NCBI GenBank assembly: GCA_016125355.1
Contig: WGLX01000038.1
Location: 1-64,000 of the forward strand
Length of the DNA stretch: 64,000 nucleotides
Direction of reading: 5' to 3'
From: Actinomycetales bacterium
GTDB taxonomy: Bacteria; Actinomycetota; Actinomycetes; S36-B12
The position numbers and the translations under genes were made by a program. Below the pieces are notes generated by a model that had not been told where the DNA came from, ran no database searches, and saw only the letters and a list, made by a program, of their open reading frames with translations. Every line of letters starts with the position of its first letter. The stretch's first letter is position 1. This document shows positions 29,717-38,157 of this stretch, piece after piece.

Positions 29717-30127
29717 TCAGCCGGCGACGACCTCGTTGACGACGGTGGCGGGGATGCGGATGTGGTCGATCGGCACGGCATTCGCGCGGGCGAAGGCCAT
29801 GAGGATGTCCCGCATGAAGGTGTTCTCGTAGGCGATCAGCAGCGCGGAGCTGCCGTTCTCGAGGGCATCGCTGATCTCGTCGGCGTCCTCCTCGTTCAGG
29901 GCGCCGGCCTGCAGCACGTCGATCTCGACGAACGCGGCACCCTCGGGGCCGAGGTCCTCGATGGACAGGGTCGCCACGTTGCCGTCGTCGTCCTTGGTCA
30001 CGAAGAGGACGTCGACCACGCGGATCACGCCCTTGTCGACCTGCTCGAGGATGGCGGGCACGATCTCACCGCTGAAGTTGTTGTCCGGGAAGCCGATGAC
30101 GTAGACGTCGACGGGACCGAGAGGCAT
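29717..30127 (-). CDS. DUF6325-like (DUF1269-related) protein
   Basis: A 136-residue soluble protein beginning PLGPVDVYVIGFP and containing GVIRVVDVLFVTKDDDG and a C-terminal acidic/alanine-rich half. This pattern is common in actinobacterial proteins encoded next to SHOCT genes. ATG 30127 has AAGGAG 5-6 nt upstream. The role is unknown, but the steady pairing with SHOCT proteins suggests a shared stress or envelope function. Confidence 0.75.
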   Translation of the reverse strand: MPLGPVDVYVIGFPDNNFSGEIVPAILEQVDKGVIRVVDVLFVTKDDDGNVATLSIEDLGPEGAAFVEIDVLQAGALNEEDADEISDALENGSSALLIAYENTFMRDILMAFARANAVPIDHIRIPATVVNEVVAG

Positions 30128-30192
30128 TGCTTCTCCTTGATGTGGGGGGTGCAGCGCGCACCCGATGCGCCTGCAACGTAGCAGCATGACCG

Positions 30193-30222
30193 GTCATATC
30201 CCAGATGTATACGGCCCATATC
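30193..30222. promoter_or_regulatory. Direct repeats in a divergent promoter region
   Basis: CATATCCC occurs at 30193-30200 and again at 30215-30222, 22 nt apart, so both copies face the same side of the helix. They lie in the 186-nt gap between the DUF6325-like gene (minus) and a membrane protein gene (plus), where an operator or activator site is plausible. The rest of this gap shows nothing else. Confidence 0.3.
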
Positions 30223-30313
30223 CCGCTCGACGCGCAACCCGGCTCCAGACCCGTCGCGCACACTCCGATACCTGCCGCATCCGGACGCCGTACCGGCGGT
30301 GCGAGGAGGTGTC

Positions 30314-30775
30314 ATGGCTCATCGACGGAAGTCTCGGAGGCGGCGGCGCAGCGAGGGCGTGGTCCCCTCGTATGCCGGCCTGCTCGTCTACGCCGGCGCG
30401 CTCGTCCTGATCAACGTGTTCCCCGGCTGGGGGATCCTCCCCGTCATCACCCCGAAGGCGGCGCCGGTCATCGCCCTGGTCAATCTCGCCCTGATCGTCC
30501 TGCTCGTGGGGCAGGCCCTGATCCTCGTCGACGACCGCCTGCGCACGAGGGCGCTGGTGCGATACGTGGCGGGGCTGGTGGCCATGGTGGCCCTCGGCCA
30601 GCTCTGGATCCTCTTCCCCTTCAACATCGAGTCCTGGGACCCCGGCTGGGGGCCGGTGTTCCGATGGGTCATCGCGGTCCTGTTCGCGTGGGATGTCGTG
30701 GTGACCTGCAAGGCGGCGGTGGCGCTCGCGCACGGGGCACGGGCGCCACGGCTGGCATCCTCCAACGTCGGCTGA
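30314..30775 (+). CDS. Four-helix membrane protein (paralogue of the 33301 gene)
   Basis: A 153-residue protein with a basic N-terminus (RRKSRRRRR) and four hydrophobic segments. INVFPGWGILPVITP and VNLALIVLLVGQALILVDD align by eye with VNAWPGWEAMPFITA and VNASIAVTMLANALYVVED of the protein at 33301-33765. ATG 30314 is preceded by GAGGAGG. The family is not recognised. The segment order resembles small actinobacterial membrane proteins of unknown role. Confidence 0.72.
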   Translation: MAHRRKSRRRRRSEGVVPSYAGLLVYAGALVLINVFPGWGILPVITPKAAPVIALVNLALIVLLVGQALILVDDRLRTRALVRYVAGLVAMVALGQLWILFPFNIESWDPGWGPVFRWVIAVLFAWDVVVTCKAAVALAHGARAPRLASSNVG

Positions 30776-30834
30776 CGGGCCCCCGATGACGTCTCCTCGA
30801 GGCGGATGCTCCGACCCCTCCGGAGCGCCGCCGG

Positions 30835-30884
30835 CCTGAGGTTGGCGGCCCGGTATCCCAGGGAGCCGGGTCGCCAACCTCGGG
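30835..30884. terminator. Long hairpin terminator between convergent genes
   Basis: CCTGAGGTTGGCGGCCCGG pairs with CCGGGTCGCCAACCTCGGG across a 12-nt loop, giving about 19 paired bases with one G-T-type and one other imperfection. It lies between the membrane protein gene (ends 30775, plus) and the diguanylate cyclase gene (ends 30906, minus). Confidence 0.7.
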
Positions 30885-30905
30885 TTCGTTGGGGTGGGTA
30901 GGCGG

Positions 30906-32621
30906 TCAGCGATCGGTGTCGCGCCGACGCAGCCCGCTGGGGGTCTGGCGCGCCTGGGCCGCGCGGTGGAGGGCGGGCACCGCGTCGGCGAGATCGGCGA
31001 GCGTGGTGGCACCGACGGAGACCGACAGCGGCACCACGTCGCGCCCGACGGCCACCGGGCCGGACAGCGTCGCCTGCAGGCGGCTCACCACAGCTTGGGT
31101 GGCGTTCGCGTCGTCGGCGCGGACGGTGGTGACCACCACGAACTCATCGCCTCCGGTGCGTGCGATCACGTCCTCGTCGCGCACGCTGAGCTTCAGTCGA
31201 CGGGCCACCTCGCGCAGCAGGTCGTCACCGGCCGCGTGGCCGAGCTGGGTATTGACGCCATTCACGTCGTGCACGTCGAGGCACACCACGACGACCTGCT
31301 CTCGGGGGGCACGGGCGCGCCACAGCACCTCGATCTGGTCGTCAAGGCCGTCCTGGTTGAGGAGCCCGGTGAGCGGGTCGCGGAGGGTGTGCTCGGAGAG
31401 CACCCGCTCCAGCTGCTTGCGATCGCTCAGGTCCGTCCCTTGCAGGATCAGGTAGATGACGTGATCGTCACTGTCGCGAACGGCCGCCAGCGTGAGGTCG
31501 ACCCAGGAGACGTTCCGCCCGATCCCGCGGAACCGGATCTCCCGACGGACGCTGTCCCGCCCCGCTGCGACCTCGGCGATGCCCTCGGCGACGCGGATGT
31601 GGTCGCCGTCCGCGATCAGGTCGGGGACGTAGGTACCAATGAGCTCGGCCTCGGTGCGCTGCGTGAGCCGGACGAGCGACTGGTTGGCGGCCACGATGCG
31701 TCCGTCGAGCGCCACGATGGCGTTCGCCGCGGGGGCCTGGGAGAAGGCATCCCAGACGCGCTGGCGCTGCATGAGCAGCTCCCGGCGTGCTCGGCTCTGC
31801 GCCGTGCCCATGGCGGCGATCAGGGCGACGAGGAGCAGGACGGTCGCCAGCTCCGCGACGGCGGCCGCGGTGGCCTCGTCGGGGATGACCATCCCCACCA
31901 GCCCGATGACGATCGCCGGCACGAAGGGGGCGGCGACCAGCATCGGCAGGATCCAGCGCAGCAGGCGGTTGTCGTAGCGCTCGTCGAGGCTCGAGAGCGG
32001 TGGCTGATCGGGGCGGGCGGATGCGGCCGCCCCGAGGATGAGCAGGCCGATGAGGGCCGCGGGCAGGGACGTGCCGGTGACGCCGAGGCTCCGGATCAGC
32101 TGGTCCGATCCGTACAGGTACCCCAGGACGATGAGTGCGGACACCGAGCCCGCGAAGACGAGCAGGCCGAGCCGCGTCCAGACCAGTCCGCGCCGCGACG
32201 CCGGGATCAGGAGTACGGCGATCGACGTGGCGACCGCGGCGAGGGAGGGCAGGGCGGTGACCCAGGTGAATCCGGAGGACGAGGGGTCCGTGCTGGGCAG
32301 CACCCCGAACTCGACGCCGAGATCGACGCCGGAACCGAGGAGAAGGGTCACCGTGGCGAGCGCCCAGCCGGTCCACCGCGCCCAGGGTCGGCCCGCCCGG
32401 AACAACGCCATCGCGGCCACGAGGGCGGCCATGCCCACGATCGTGTAGGGGTAGATCTGGGGCCAGCCGGCGCGGCCGCGGGTGAACGGGGTGAGATCGA
32501 GCGCCAGAGCGACTGCCTCGACGACGAGGATGACGGCCAGGGCGACGAGCAGGTGACGGTGCAGTCGGCGCAGGTCGTCGGTCACCACGCGCCGAGCGAC
32601 CCTCAGCGACCTCGGTGCCAT
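30906..32621 (-). CDS. Membrane diguanylate cyclase with PAS and GGDEF domains
   Basis: A 571-residue signalling protein that should make cyclic di-GMP. About eight membrane helices fill residues 20-280, then a PAS domain (about 285-400) and a GGDEF domain (about 405-560). The active-site motif is intact (RTGGDEFVVV), and the inhibitory RxxD site (RDED) lies five residues before it, so product inhibition is expected. There is no EAL domain. No ligand for the membrane or PAS part can be read. The ATG at 32621 lies upstream of the first helix. Confidence 0.9.
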   Translation of the reverse strand: MAPRSLRVARRVVTDDLRRLHRHLLVALAVILVVEAVALALDLTPFTRGRAGWPQIYPYTIVGMAALVAAMALFRAGRPWARWTGWALATVTLLLGSGVDLGVEFGVLPSTDPSSSGFTWVTALPSLAAVATSIAVLLIPASRRGLVWTRLGLLVFAGSVSALIVLGYLYGSDQLIRSLGVTGTSLPAALIGLLILGAAASARPDQPPLSSLDERYDNRLLRWILPMLVAAPFVPAIVIGLVGMVIPDEATAAAVAELATVLLLVALIAAMGTAQSRARRELLMQRQRVWDAFSQAPAANAIVALDGRIVAANQSLVRLTQRTEAELIGTYVPDLIADGDHIRVAEGIAEVAAGRDSVRREIRFRGIGRNVSWVDLTLAAVRDSDDHVIYLILQGTDLSDRKQLERVLSEHTLRDPLTGLLNQDGLDDQIEVLWRARAPREQVVVVCLDVHDVNGVNTQLGHAAGDDLLREVARRLKLSVRDEDVIARTGGDEFVVVTTVRADDANATQAVVSRLQATLSGPVAVGRDVVPLSVSVGATTLADLADAVPALHRAAQARQTPSGLRRRDTDR

Positions 32622-32748
32622 GTCACGGTCCTCCCTGCGGGATCCCCTCCACCGTCGCGGTCACGGTAGCGGGCGGCGGATGCCGCTGCGAGGTGGATAT
32701 CCGGGCGGTAGCCGGGGTGATGGCCCGCCACTCTGGCGAGCGGTGTGC

Positions 32749-33151
32749 TCAGGTCACCTCGAAGATGGCGTTCCACGCGGCTGCGTCGTCGGGATAGAGC
32801 CATCGCTCGATCCTGGCGGCCGTCGCGGAAGTGGAAGACGCTGACCACGCGGGTGCGGACCTCCGTGCCCGGGCGGGTGGCACCCATCTCGCTCAGCGCG
32901 CAGACATGTGCGTCGTTCCCGAACACGTCGTGCTCCCGCACGGTGAAGCCGATCGCACGCAGCCGGTCGAGGAATGCCAGCACGGCCTCGGCACCGAGGT
33001 GATCGCCCGCCATCGCATGGTCCCCCGGGACGTGCCAGACCACGTCGTCGTCGATCAGCGCCCGGAGTCTCACGAGGTCCCCGGAACGGAACGCGTCGGC
33101 GGCCTGCCGGTACGCCGTTGCATCCGGGTGCTCGGGCCAGGGCTGGGTCAT
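32749..33151 (-). pseudogene. SnoaL/NTF2-like protein gene with a +1 frameshift
   Basis: From ATG 33151 the frame encodes a SnoaL-like fold (FRSGDLVRLRALIDDDVVWHVPGDH and VVSVFHFRDGRQ). After that, the initial frame turns into an Arg-rich tail, whereas the +1 frame continues with ERWLYPDDAAAWNAIFEVT and a TGA at 32749-32751, which is the expected family ending. The shift falls at about 32806-32812. The whole span is 403 nt, one more than a multiple of three. It is either a recent frameshift mutation or a base-calling error. The normal product would be a ~133-residue polyketide-cyclase-like or isomerase-like protein. Confidence 0.75.
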
Positions 33152-33300
33152 GGGCGCGATTCTTGCGGCGAGCCGGCCTGAGTTCCTGCGAACGGCAGAT
33201 CTGCCGCGCCGATGGCGCGTGGCGCGACTCAACGCCCTCGACGGTGCCACCATGGATGTGCCGCAGGGCGCGGCCCCGCCCCGGCGGCGGAGGGACTGCC

Positions 33301-33765
33301 ATGGCCACTGCCTACAACGCCCCGCAGCAGGCGATCACCGTCTCCCAGCGGACCGGTCGTCGCATCGGCTACGTGATCGCGATCCTGATCAATGCGGTCT
33401 TCCTCGTCCTGGTCAACGCATGGCCGGGCTGGGAGGCGATGCCGTTCATCACGGCCGACGCGGTCGACGTGCTCCCGCTCGTCAACGCGTCCATCGCGGT
33501 GACGATGCTCGCCAACGCCCTCTACGTCGTCGAGGACGCTCCTCGGGTGAAGGCCGTGGGGGAGGTGGTCACGGGCATCGTCGCCCTGGCGGCGACCAGT
33601 GCCCTGATCGACGTGTTCCCCTTCGACTTCTCCGCGTATGCCTTCCCGTGGACCCTCACGGTCACGGCCATCCTGTGGGTCGCCCTGATCGGCACGGGGA
33701 TCAGCGTCGTGGTGAACCTCGTCAAGGCCTTCAGGGGCTCCCGCCGGCAAAGGGCGACCGCCTGA
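33301..33765 (+). CDS. Four-helix membrane protein (paralogue of the 30314 gene)
   Basis: A 154-residue protein with four hydrophobic segments. ATG 33301 is preceded by GGAGGGA. It shares the (I/V)N-x-(F/W)PGW motif, the I-T segment and the acidic residue pair after the second helix with the protein at 30314-30775, which makes it a divergent paralogue. Function is unknown. The next gene starts 26 nt downstream but has its own -10 box. Confidence 0.72.
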   Translation: MATAYNAPQQAITVSQRTGRRIGYVIAILINAVFLVLVNAWPGWEAMPFITADAVDVLPLVNASIAVTMLANALYVVEDAPRVKAVGEVVTGIVALAATSALIDVFPFDFSAYAFPWTLTVTAILWVALIGTGISVVVNLVKAFRGSRRQRATA

Positions 33766-33791
33766 TCCGTGTCGTCGGCTAGGGTCCTGAG

Positions 33792-35021
33792 ATGGCGCAG
33801 CGGACGTTCAGGGCCCTGCTGGTGGGGCTTCTCGGCGCGACGCTGCTCGTCGGCACCGGCGCCACCGCGGCCACCGCGGGGGACCGGCCGGCCGCGTCGT
33901 CGTCCGATGCTGAGGCCGCGGCCATCGCCCGGATCGTGCGGGCGGCGATGCGCGACCAGCACCTGCGGTCGGTCATCGTCGAGGTGAGCATCGACGGCCG
34001 CGTGATCAGCAGGCGCGCCTTCGGCGAGTCGATGACGGGCGGCCCTGCCACCACCGACATGCACTTCCGCAACGGCGCCGTGGCCATCGGCTACATGGCC
34101 AACGTGCTGCTCCAGCTCGTCGACGAGGGCCGAGTGAGCCTCGACGACAAGGTGTCCCGGTGGCTGCCGGACATCGCGAACACGGACAGGGTCACCCTGG
34201 GTCAGCTCGCGCGGATGACCTCGGGATACCCGGACTACGTGCGGCAGCCGGAGTTCGCCGACGCCTTCGAGGAGAACCCGTTCCGTCGGTGGACCCCGCG
34301 GGAGCAGCTGTCGTACGTGATCGACAAGCCCCTGCTCTTCCAGCCCGGGACGAACTGGAACTACTCGCACACCAGCTATGTGATCCTCGGGCTGGCCCTG
34401 GAGAAGATCACCGGGATGCCCCTGTCCCGGCTGCTGCGCACCCGGGTCCTCGCGCCGCTCGGCCTCGACCAGACGCACGCGACGCAGACGGCGCGCATTC
34501 CCTCACCCGTGCTCCACTCGTTCTCCGCGGAGCGTCGCGAGTACCTCCAGGTGCCGGACGGCCGGCCGTTCCTCGAGGAGTCCACGTTCTGGAACCCGTC
34601 CTGGACGCTCGCCCGCGGGTCCGTCCAGACCACCGACATCGACGATCTGCACGCCACGGCCATCGCCTTCGGCACCGGTGCGCTGCTCTCCCGTGCGTCG
34701 TACCGGGCGATGATCTCGACCGACCTGCGCGGCTTCGGGTCGCCGGATCCCGCGTGCGGCGGCTCCTGCTTCACGCAGAGCGTCGGGTACTCCTATGGCA
34801 TCGGGTTGGTGACCACGGGCAACTGGGTGATGCAGAACCCGATGTTCGGCGGGTACTCGGCGGTCGCCGCCTACCTGCCGTCGAAGCGGGTCGCGATCGC
34901 GGTGGCGGCGACGTATCGGGAGGCGGCGTTCGCGGACGGCTTCCCGGCGAACGCGGCGGACTCGCTGTTCCGCCAGATCGGCGGCCTGCTCGCGCCGAGG
35001 GATGCCCCGCCGACCCGCTGA
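33792..35021 (+). CDS. Secreted beta-lactamase-fold protein, catalytic residues missing
   Basis: The 409-residue protein has a signal peptide (residues 1-29) and the class C beta-lactamase/DD-peptidase fold, with LLQLVDEGRVSLDDKVSRWLP, LGQLARMTSGYPDY and FQPGTNWNYSHTSYVILG all in place. The nucleophile motif SxxK, expected after HFRNG, reads AVAI, so both the Ser and the Lys are lost. The YxN motif is YSH. It is therefore unlikely to be an active hydrolase. It may bind peptidoglycan or a ligand. ATG 33792 has TAGGGT 6 nt upstream (leaderless). Confidence 0.82.
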   Translation: MAQRTFRALLVGLLGATLLVGTGATAATAGDRPAASSSDAEAAAIARIVRAAMRDQHLRSVIVEVSIDGRVISRRAFGESMTGGPATTDMHFRNGAVAIGYMANVLLQLVDEGRVSLDDKVSRWLPDIANTDRVTLGQLARMTSGYPDYVRQPEFADAFEENPFRRWTPREQLSYVIDKPLLFQPGTNWNYSHTSYVILGLALEKITGMPLSRLLRTRVLAPLGLDQTHATQTARIPSPVLHSFSAERREYLQVPDGRPFLEESTFWNPSWTLARGSVQTTDIDDLHATAIAFGTGALLSRASYRAMISTDLRGFGSPDPACGGSCFTQSVGYSYGIGLVTTGNWVMQNPMFGGYSAVAAYLPSKRVAIAVAATYREAAFADGFPANAADSLFRQIGGLLAPRDAPPTR

Positions 35022-35034
35022 CCTCAGGCGGGCG

Positions 35035-35697
35035 TCAGCCGACGCGCGGGATGCTGCCGGAGAACACGGCCATGGTGCCGACGCTCTCGAGGGACACCGC
35101 CTCGAACGAGGCGTCGAGGATTTCGTAGAGACCCTCCTCGGTGTCGTCGAGGTTGTCGAACGTGCCGCGCCGGTTGTTGGTCCTGAGGATGCTGCGTCCG
35201 AGTCTCGTGTGGGGAGCGGATCGTCCGAGGATCGACGATCCGAAGAGGACGCCGCTGGGTGCGAGGACCGCAGCGACGTGCGCGACGGCCTCTGCCTTGC
35301 GTGAGAGCGGGCCCGGCAGGCAGTGCAGCACGCCGTTCATCGCTGCTGAGTCGTAGGTCCCCGGCAGGGGAAGTGCCCTGCACACGTCCGCCTCGACCGT
35401 CGTGATGTCGAGGCGCTCCAGGCGCCGGGAGGCATAGTCGAGGACGTTCGGGTTGGGGTCCAGGAGGGTGACGGAGTGCGCGTCCGGCAGGCCGGCGCGA
35501 TCGAGGAAGTAGCCGGTGCCCGGGCCTACGTCCAGGTGGCGGCTGCCGACGTGCCGCTGGTAGCCGTCGACCAGGCGTGATGCCGGGCATCGCCAGACCG
35601 CAGGGGCGAGGAACCCGAGGATCACCGGGTCGTAGATGCGCAGGAAGAACGGCGTGTACTCACGTTGGCCGGCGAAGGCCGGATCGTCGGGATCCAT
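35035..35697 (-). CDS. Class I SAM-dependent methyltransferase
   Basis: A 220-residue methyltransferase with HLDVGPGTGYFLDRAG as motif I near residues 53-68, VTLLDPNPNVLDYA as motif II and MNGVLHCLPG as motif IV. The N-terminal YDPVILGFLAP is seen in small-molecule methyltransferases. The ATG has a very strong ribosome site (GGAGGAGGT). It is the last chromosomal gene before the integrated element. Substrate unknown. Confidence 0.83.
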   Translation of the reverse strand: MDPDDPAFAGQREYTPFFLRIYDPVILGFLAPAVWRCPASRLVDGYQRHVGSRHLDVGPGTGYFLDRAGLPDAHSVTLLDPNPNVLDYASRRLERLDITTVEADVCRALPLPGTYDSAAMNGVLHCLPGPLSRKAEAVAHVAAVLAPSGVLFGSSILGRSAPHTRLGRSILRTNNRRGTFDNLDDTEEGLYEILDASFEAVSLESVGTMAVFSGSIPRVG

Positions 35698-35852
35698 GCA
35701 AAGGGCACCTCCTCCATCTCAGGGTGACGGATGGATGACTCGACCATGGATCGAATACCCGCGCCCGTCAAGACCGTGCGTGAGCGGGTGACCGGGTCCG
35801 TCGCTCGCCTCCGGCGACCTCCTCCCGATCCCGGGCGAACCCTCGGATCGCA

Positions 35853-35890
35853 TGCGTGAGGCCCCCCGGAACCCCGGGAGGCCTCACGCA
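35853..35890. terminator. 17-bp hairpin terminator at the element border
   Basis: TGCGTGAGGCCCCCCGG (35853-35869) pairs with 35874-35890 with one mismatch around a 4-nt loop. It lies just downstream of the 3' end of the tRNA-Gly fragment, so it probably served as the terminator of the original tRNA-Gly gene. The preceding stretch 35698-35852 shows nothing coding. Confidence 0.6.
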
Positions 35891-35895
35891 CGCGA

Positions 35896-35936
35896 GCGGG
35901 TGACCGGGATCGAACCGGCATGACCAGCTTGGAAGG
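35896..35936 (-). other. Attachment site: 3' fragment of a tRNA-Gly(TCC) gene
   Basis: On the minus strand 41 nt match a tRNA from the anticodon loop CTTCCAA (anticodon TCC) through the 3' anticodon stem GCTGG, variable loop, T arm GCCGG-TTCGATC-CCGGT and acceptor CACCCGC. The 5' half is absent: from 35937 the sequence no longer pairs. A tyrosine recombinase follows at 36066. This is the signature of an att site made by integration at a tRNA 3' end. Because the missing 5' half would lie to the right, the element must extend rightward, with the intact tRNA-Gly at its far end, beyond this window. An AT-rich stretch and two GGGCCATT repeats (35998, 36009) lie between att and the integrase gene. 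Confidence 0.8.
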
Positions 35937-36065
35937 GAGGACAAGAGAGCGCAAAAGAGGTTGCAAATAAACAACTTTTTGACCCACAACACTTGTCGGG
36001 CCATTCGCGGGCCATTAGAGTTCTTGGCAGATTCGGCCGGATATCGGACACAAGAGGTGGTTGGC

Positions 36066-37292
36066 GTGGCGAACAAGGGCGGTCGACGAGCCTTCGGGTC
36101 AGTCCGCAAGAGGCCCTCGGGGCGCTACCAGGTGAGGTACGTCGTCGACGGCACGACGTACTCGGCGCCCATGACGTATGCCACCAAGGCTGATGCTCAG
36201 GCCTTCCTCGCCACTGTCCAGACAGACCTCGTCCGGGTGACCTGGCAGGCACCGCGACTCGTCACCGAACCGGTGGCCGAGTACGTCGGACGCTGGATCT
36301 ACGAGCACCCTGGGCTCAAGGCGACGACGCGTGAGCTCTACGAGTCCAAGCTGCGGAACAACATCGCCGGCACGACGCTCGGCAAGACGCCCCTGTGCGA
36401 CCTCACCCCCGATGTGGTGCGGACCTGGTACGCCCATATGCGCATCGAGCTCGCGCGGCGGGCCGAGGAGCGGCGTGAAGCACTCGTGAAGAAGGGCCGG
36501 GAGCCGAGCGCGGCGTCCACCGCAGATGGCTCAGTCTCGGCGGCGCAGACCTACCGACTGCTGCGCGCTGCCATGACCACCGCCACCCAGGATGGCCTCA
36601 TTCCGCGGAACCCCTGCCTGATCAAGGGCGCCAGCTCCAGCACCGCCGCCGAGCGACCCACGGCGACACCGGCCGAGGTCACCAGGCTCGCCGACGCTGT
36701 CCCGCCGAGGTACAAGGCGCTGGTTCTGATGGCCGCCTGGACAGGTGCCCGGCTCGGGGAACTTGCAGCACTCCGGCGATCGGATATCGATCTCGACGGT
36801 GAGACCTTCTCGGTCAGCGAGCGTGTGTATCCGCTGAAGGGCCGGATGGACTTCGACACACCCAAGGCTCGGGCCAGCGTCCGCGTGGTCACGTTGCCGC
36901 CCCATCTCGTGCCGGTCCTCCAGGCCCACCTTGACGAGTTCACCGGTCCTGAGGCGACCGACCTCGTCTTCTGCACCGCGGGGGGCCGGCCCGTGAACAA
37001 GTCACAGATGTCGTCGATCTGGGTTCGTGCCCGCGCGAAGGTCGGCCGGGACGACCTTCGCTTCCACGACCTGCGACACACGGGCCAGACCCTGGCGGCC
37101 CTGGCGGGGGCCACCGAGGCCGAGCTCATGCAGCGCATGGGCCACAGCACCACTGCCGCGAGCCGCATCTACATGCACTCCACCACCGACCACTCCCGTG
37201 CTGTCGCCGCCGCCCTCAGCGAGCTGGCCCGGGCCGACAACGTGGTGCCGCTGCGTCCGGTCCGGCGGAGGAGCAAGGCCAGCGGTCAGTAG
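36066..37292 (+). CDS. int: Tyrosine recombinase / phage-type integrase
   Basis: A 408-residue site-specific recombinase. It has an N-terminal arm-binding AP2-like segment (GSVRKRPSGRYQVRYVVDG), a core-binding domain (about residues 75-190) and a catalytic domain with Arg in TGARLGELAAL, a Lys near TPKARAS, HxxR in FHDLRHTG, His in MGHST and the nucleophile Tyr in RIYMHS. GTG 36066 is chosen because AAGAGG lies 8 nt upstream. Lying 130 nt from the tRNA-Gly fragment, it is the enzyme that would integrate this element. No excisionase gene is seen beside it. Confidence 0.92.
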   Translation: MANKGGRRAFGSVRKRPSGRYQVRYVVDGTTYSAPMTYATKADAQAFLATVQTDLVRVTWQAPRLVTEPVAEYVGRWIYEHPGLKATTRELYESKLRNNIAGTTLGKTPLCDLTPDVVRTWYAHMRIELARRAEERREALVKKGREPSAASTADGSVSAAQTYRLLRAAMTTATQDGLIPRNPCLIKGASSSTAAERPTATPAEVTRLADAVPPRYKALVLMAAWTGARLGELAALRRSDIDLDGETFSVSERVYPLKGRMDFDTPKARASVRVVTLPPHLVPVLQAHLDEFTGPEATDLVFCTAGGRPVNKSQMSSIWVRARAKVGRDDLRFHDLRHTGQTLAALAGATEAELMQRMGHSTTAASRIYMHSTTDHSRAVAAALSELARADNVVPLRPVRRRSKASGQ

Positions 37293-37537
37293 GAGTCGGG
37301 ACCGGGCGAGGCCATCGCGCGGTCGGTGTCCTCCATCCCATCGGCCCACGGGTTCGAGTCGGCGTCAGTGGCGGACACGGCCGACGCCGTCTTGGGGTTC
37401 ATGCGCAGGTCGTAGCAGGCGGGGGCGGCGCCCGAGCAGCAGTAGACGCGCACCCGTTTCCTTCGATGCTGCACCACGAGTGCCACAGGTCCCAGTACGG
37501 CGAAGATCGCGAGGATGTCCACGGGTTCGATGCTCAT
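37286..37537 (-). CDS. Small membrane-anchored protein, 83 residues
   Basis: A hydrophobic N-terminal helix (about residues 6-22) is followed by a basic stop-transfer segment (QHRRKRVRVY), a Cys pair and a third Cys (CCSGAAPAC), then a polar acidic tail. AGGAGGT lies 5 nt before the ATG. The stop overlaps the integrase stop on the other strand. The family is unknown. The cysteines near the membrane could take part in redox chemistry, but nothing shows this. Confidence 0.62.
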   Translation of the reverse strand: MSIEPVDILAIFAVLGPVALVVQHRRKRVRVYCCSGAAPACYDLRMNPKTASAVSATDADSNPWADGMEDTDRAMASPGPDSY

Positions 37538-37605
37538 GGTCGACCTCCTGCGGTGAGTTCGTCTGTGCGCACCAGACGAGCATGCCCGCGAACTCCTCAG
37601 TCGAA

Positions 37606-37621
37606 TGTGGGCGCGCTCACA
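37606..37621. promoter_or_regulatory. CRP/FNR-type operator
   Basis: TGTGG-GCGCGC-TCACA matches the CRP consensus TGTGA-N6-TCACA at nine of ten positions and is nearly palindromic. It lies 72-87 nt before the GTG at 37693 of an operon whose third gene encodes a Crp/Fnr regulator, so autoregulation is likely. A further inverted repeat TCGTCTG-N7-CAGACGA lies at 37559-37579, closer to the divergent gene at 37537. Confidence 0.5.
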
Positions 37622-37692
37622 GAACTCGCCGCGTACTCGCGCCTAGCGTCCGGCAGGTCGCGCCGACCATCGGCGCATTGAGAGGAGTCAAC

Positions 37693-38157
37693 GTGGCAAC
37701 GACGGCGCAGTCGGAGCGGACCGGGACACGTGCCCGCTCATCGCTCGGTAATGGGGTGGTCGGCGGGGTCGTGGGTGGCCTGGCCGGTGGTGTCGTGTTC
37801 GGGATGATGATGCAGATGATGGACGCGATGCCGATGATCGCCATGCTGGTCGGCAGTGACTCGATCGCGGTCGCATGGGTGGTGCACCTGGCCATCTCTG
37901 CCTTCATTGGCGGTGTTTTCGGGGTCCTGATCGCCACTCGGAGGATCTCGCTGGCCGCGTCGGTCGGTGCTGGTGTGGTCTACGGCATGGTGTGGTGGCT
38001 GCTCGGTCCTCTGGTCCTGATGCCGGCCAAGCTCGGCATGCCGCTGTTCACGTTCGACACGATGATCTGGCAGAGCCTGATGGGCCACATGATCTTCGGC
38101 GCGGTTCTCGGGCTCGTCGCCGGCGCATGGCTGCGTCGGACAGCGACGCGCGGCTGA
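37693..38157 (+). CDS. Glycine/methionine-rich membrane protein
   Basis: A 154-residue protein with four hydrophobic segments. The first is rich in Gly and ends in a Met-rich stretch (GMMMQMMDAMPMIAM), and His residues occur in the second and fourth segments. It resembles small membrane proteins of the YagU/DUF1440 kind, but this is uncertain. The Met-rich patch could bind a soft metal. GTG 37693 has AGAGGAG 5-6 nt upstream. Its stop overlaps the start of the next gene (TGATG). Confidence 0.65.
   Translation: MATTAQSERTGTRARSSLGNGVVGGVVGGLAGGVVFGMMMQMMDAMPMIAMLVGSDSIAVAWVVHLAISAFIGGVFGVLIATRRISLAASVGAGVVYGMVWWLLGPLVLMPAKLGMPLFTFDTMIWQSLMGHMIFGAVLGLVAGAWLRRTATRG

Noticed and set aside
32603-32748. 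Arg-rich extension of the SnoaL-like frame as a real C-terminus
   Set aside because: It is compositionally unlike the fold, overlaps the start of the GGDEF gene, and the other frame gives the expected family ending.
35896-35936. Functional tRNA-Gly gene
   Set aside because: The D arm, 5' anticodon stem and 5' acceptor strand are missing. Only the 3' portion is present, as expected for an att duplicate.
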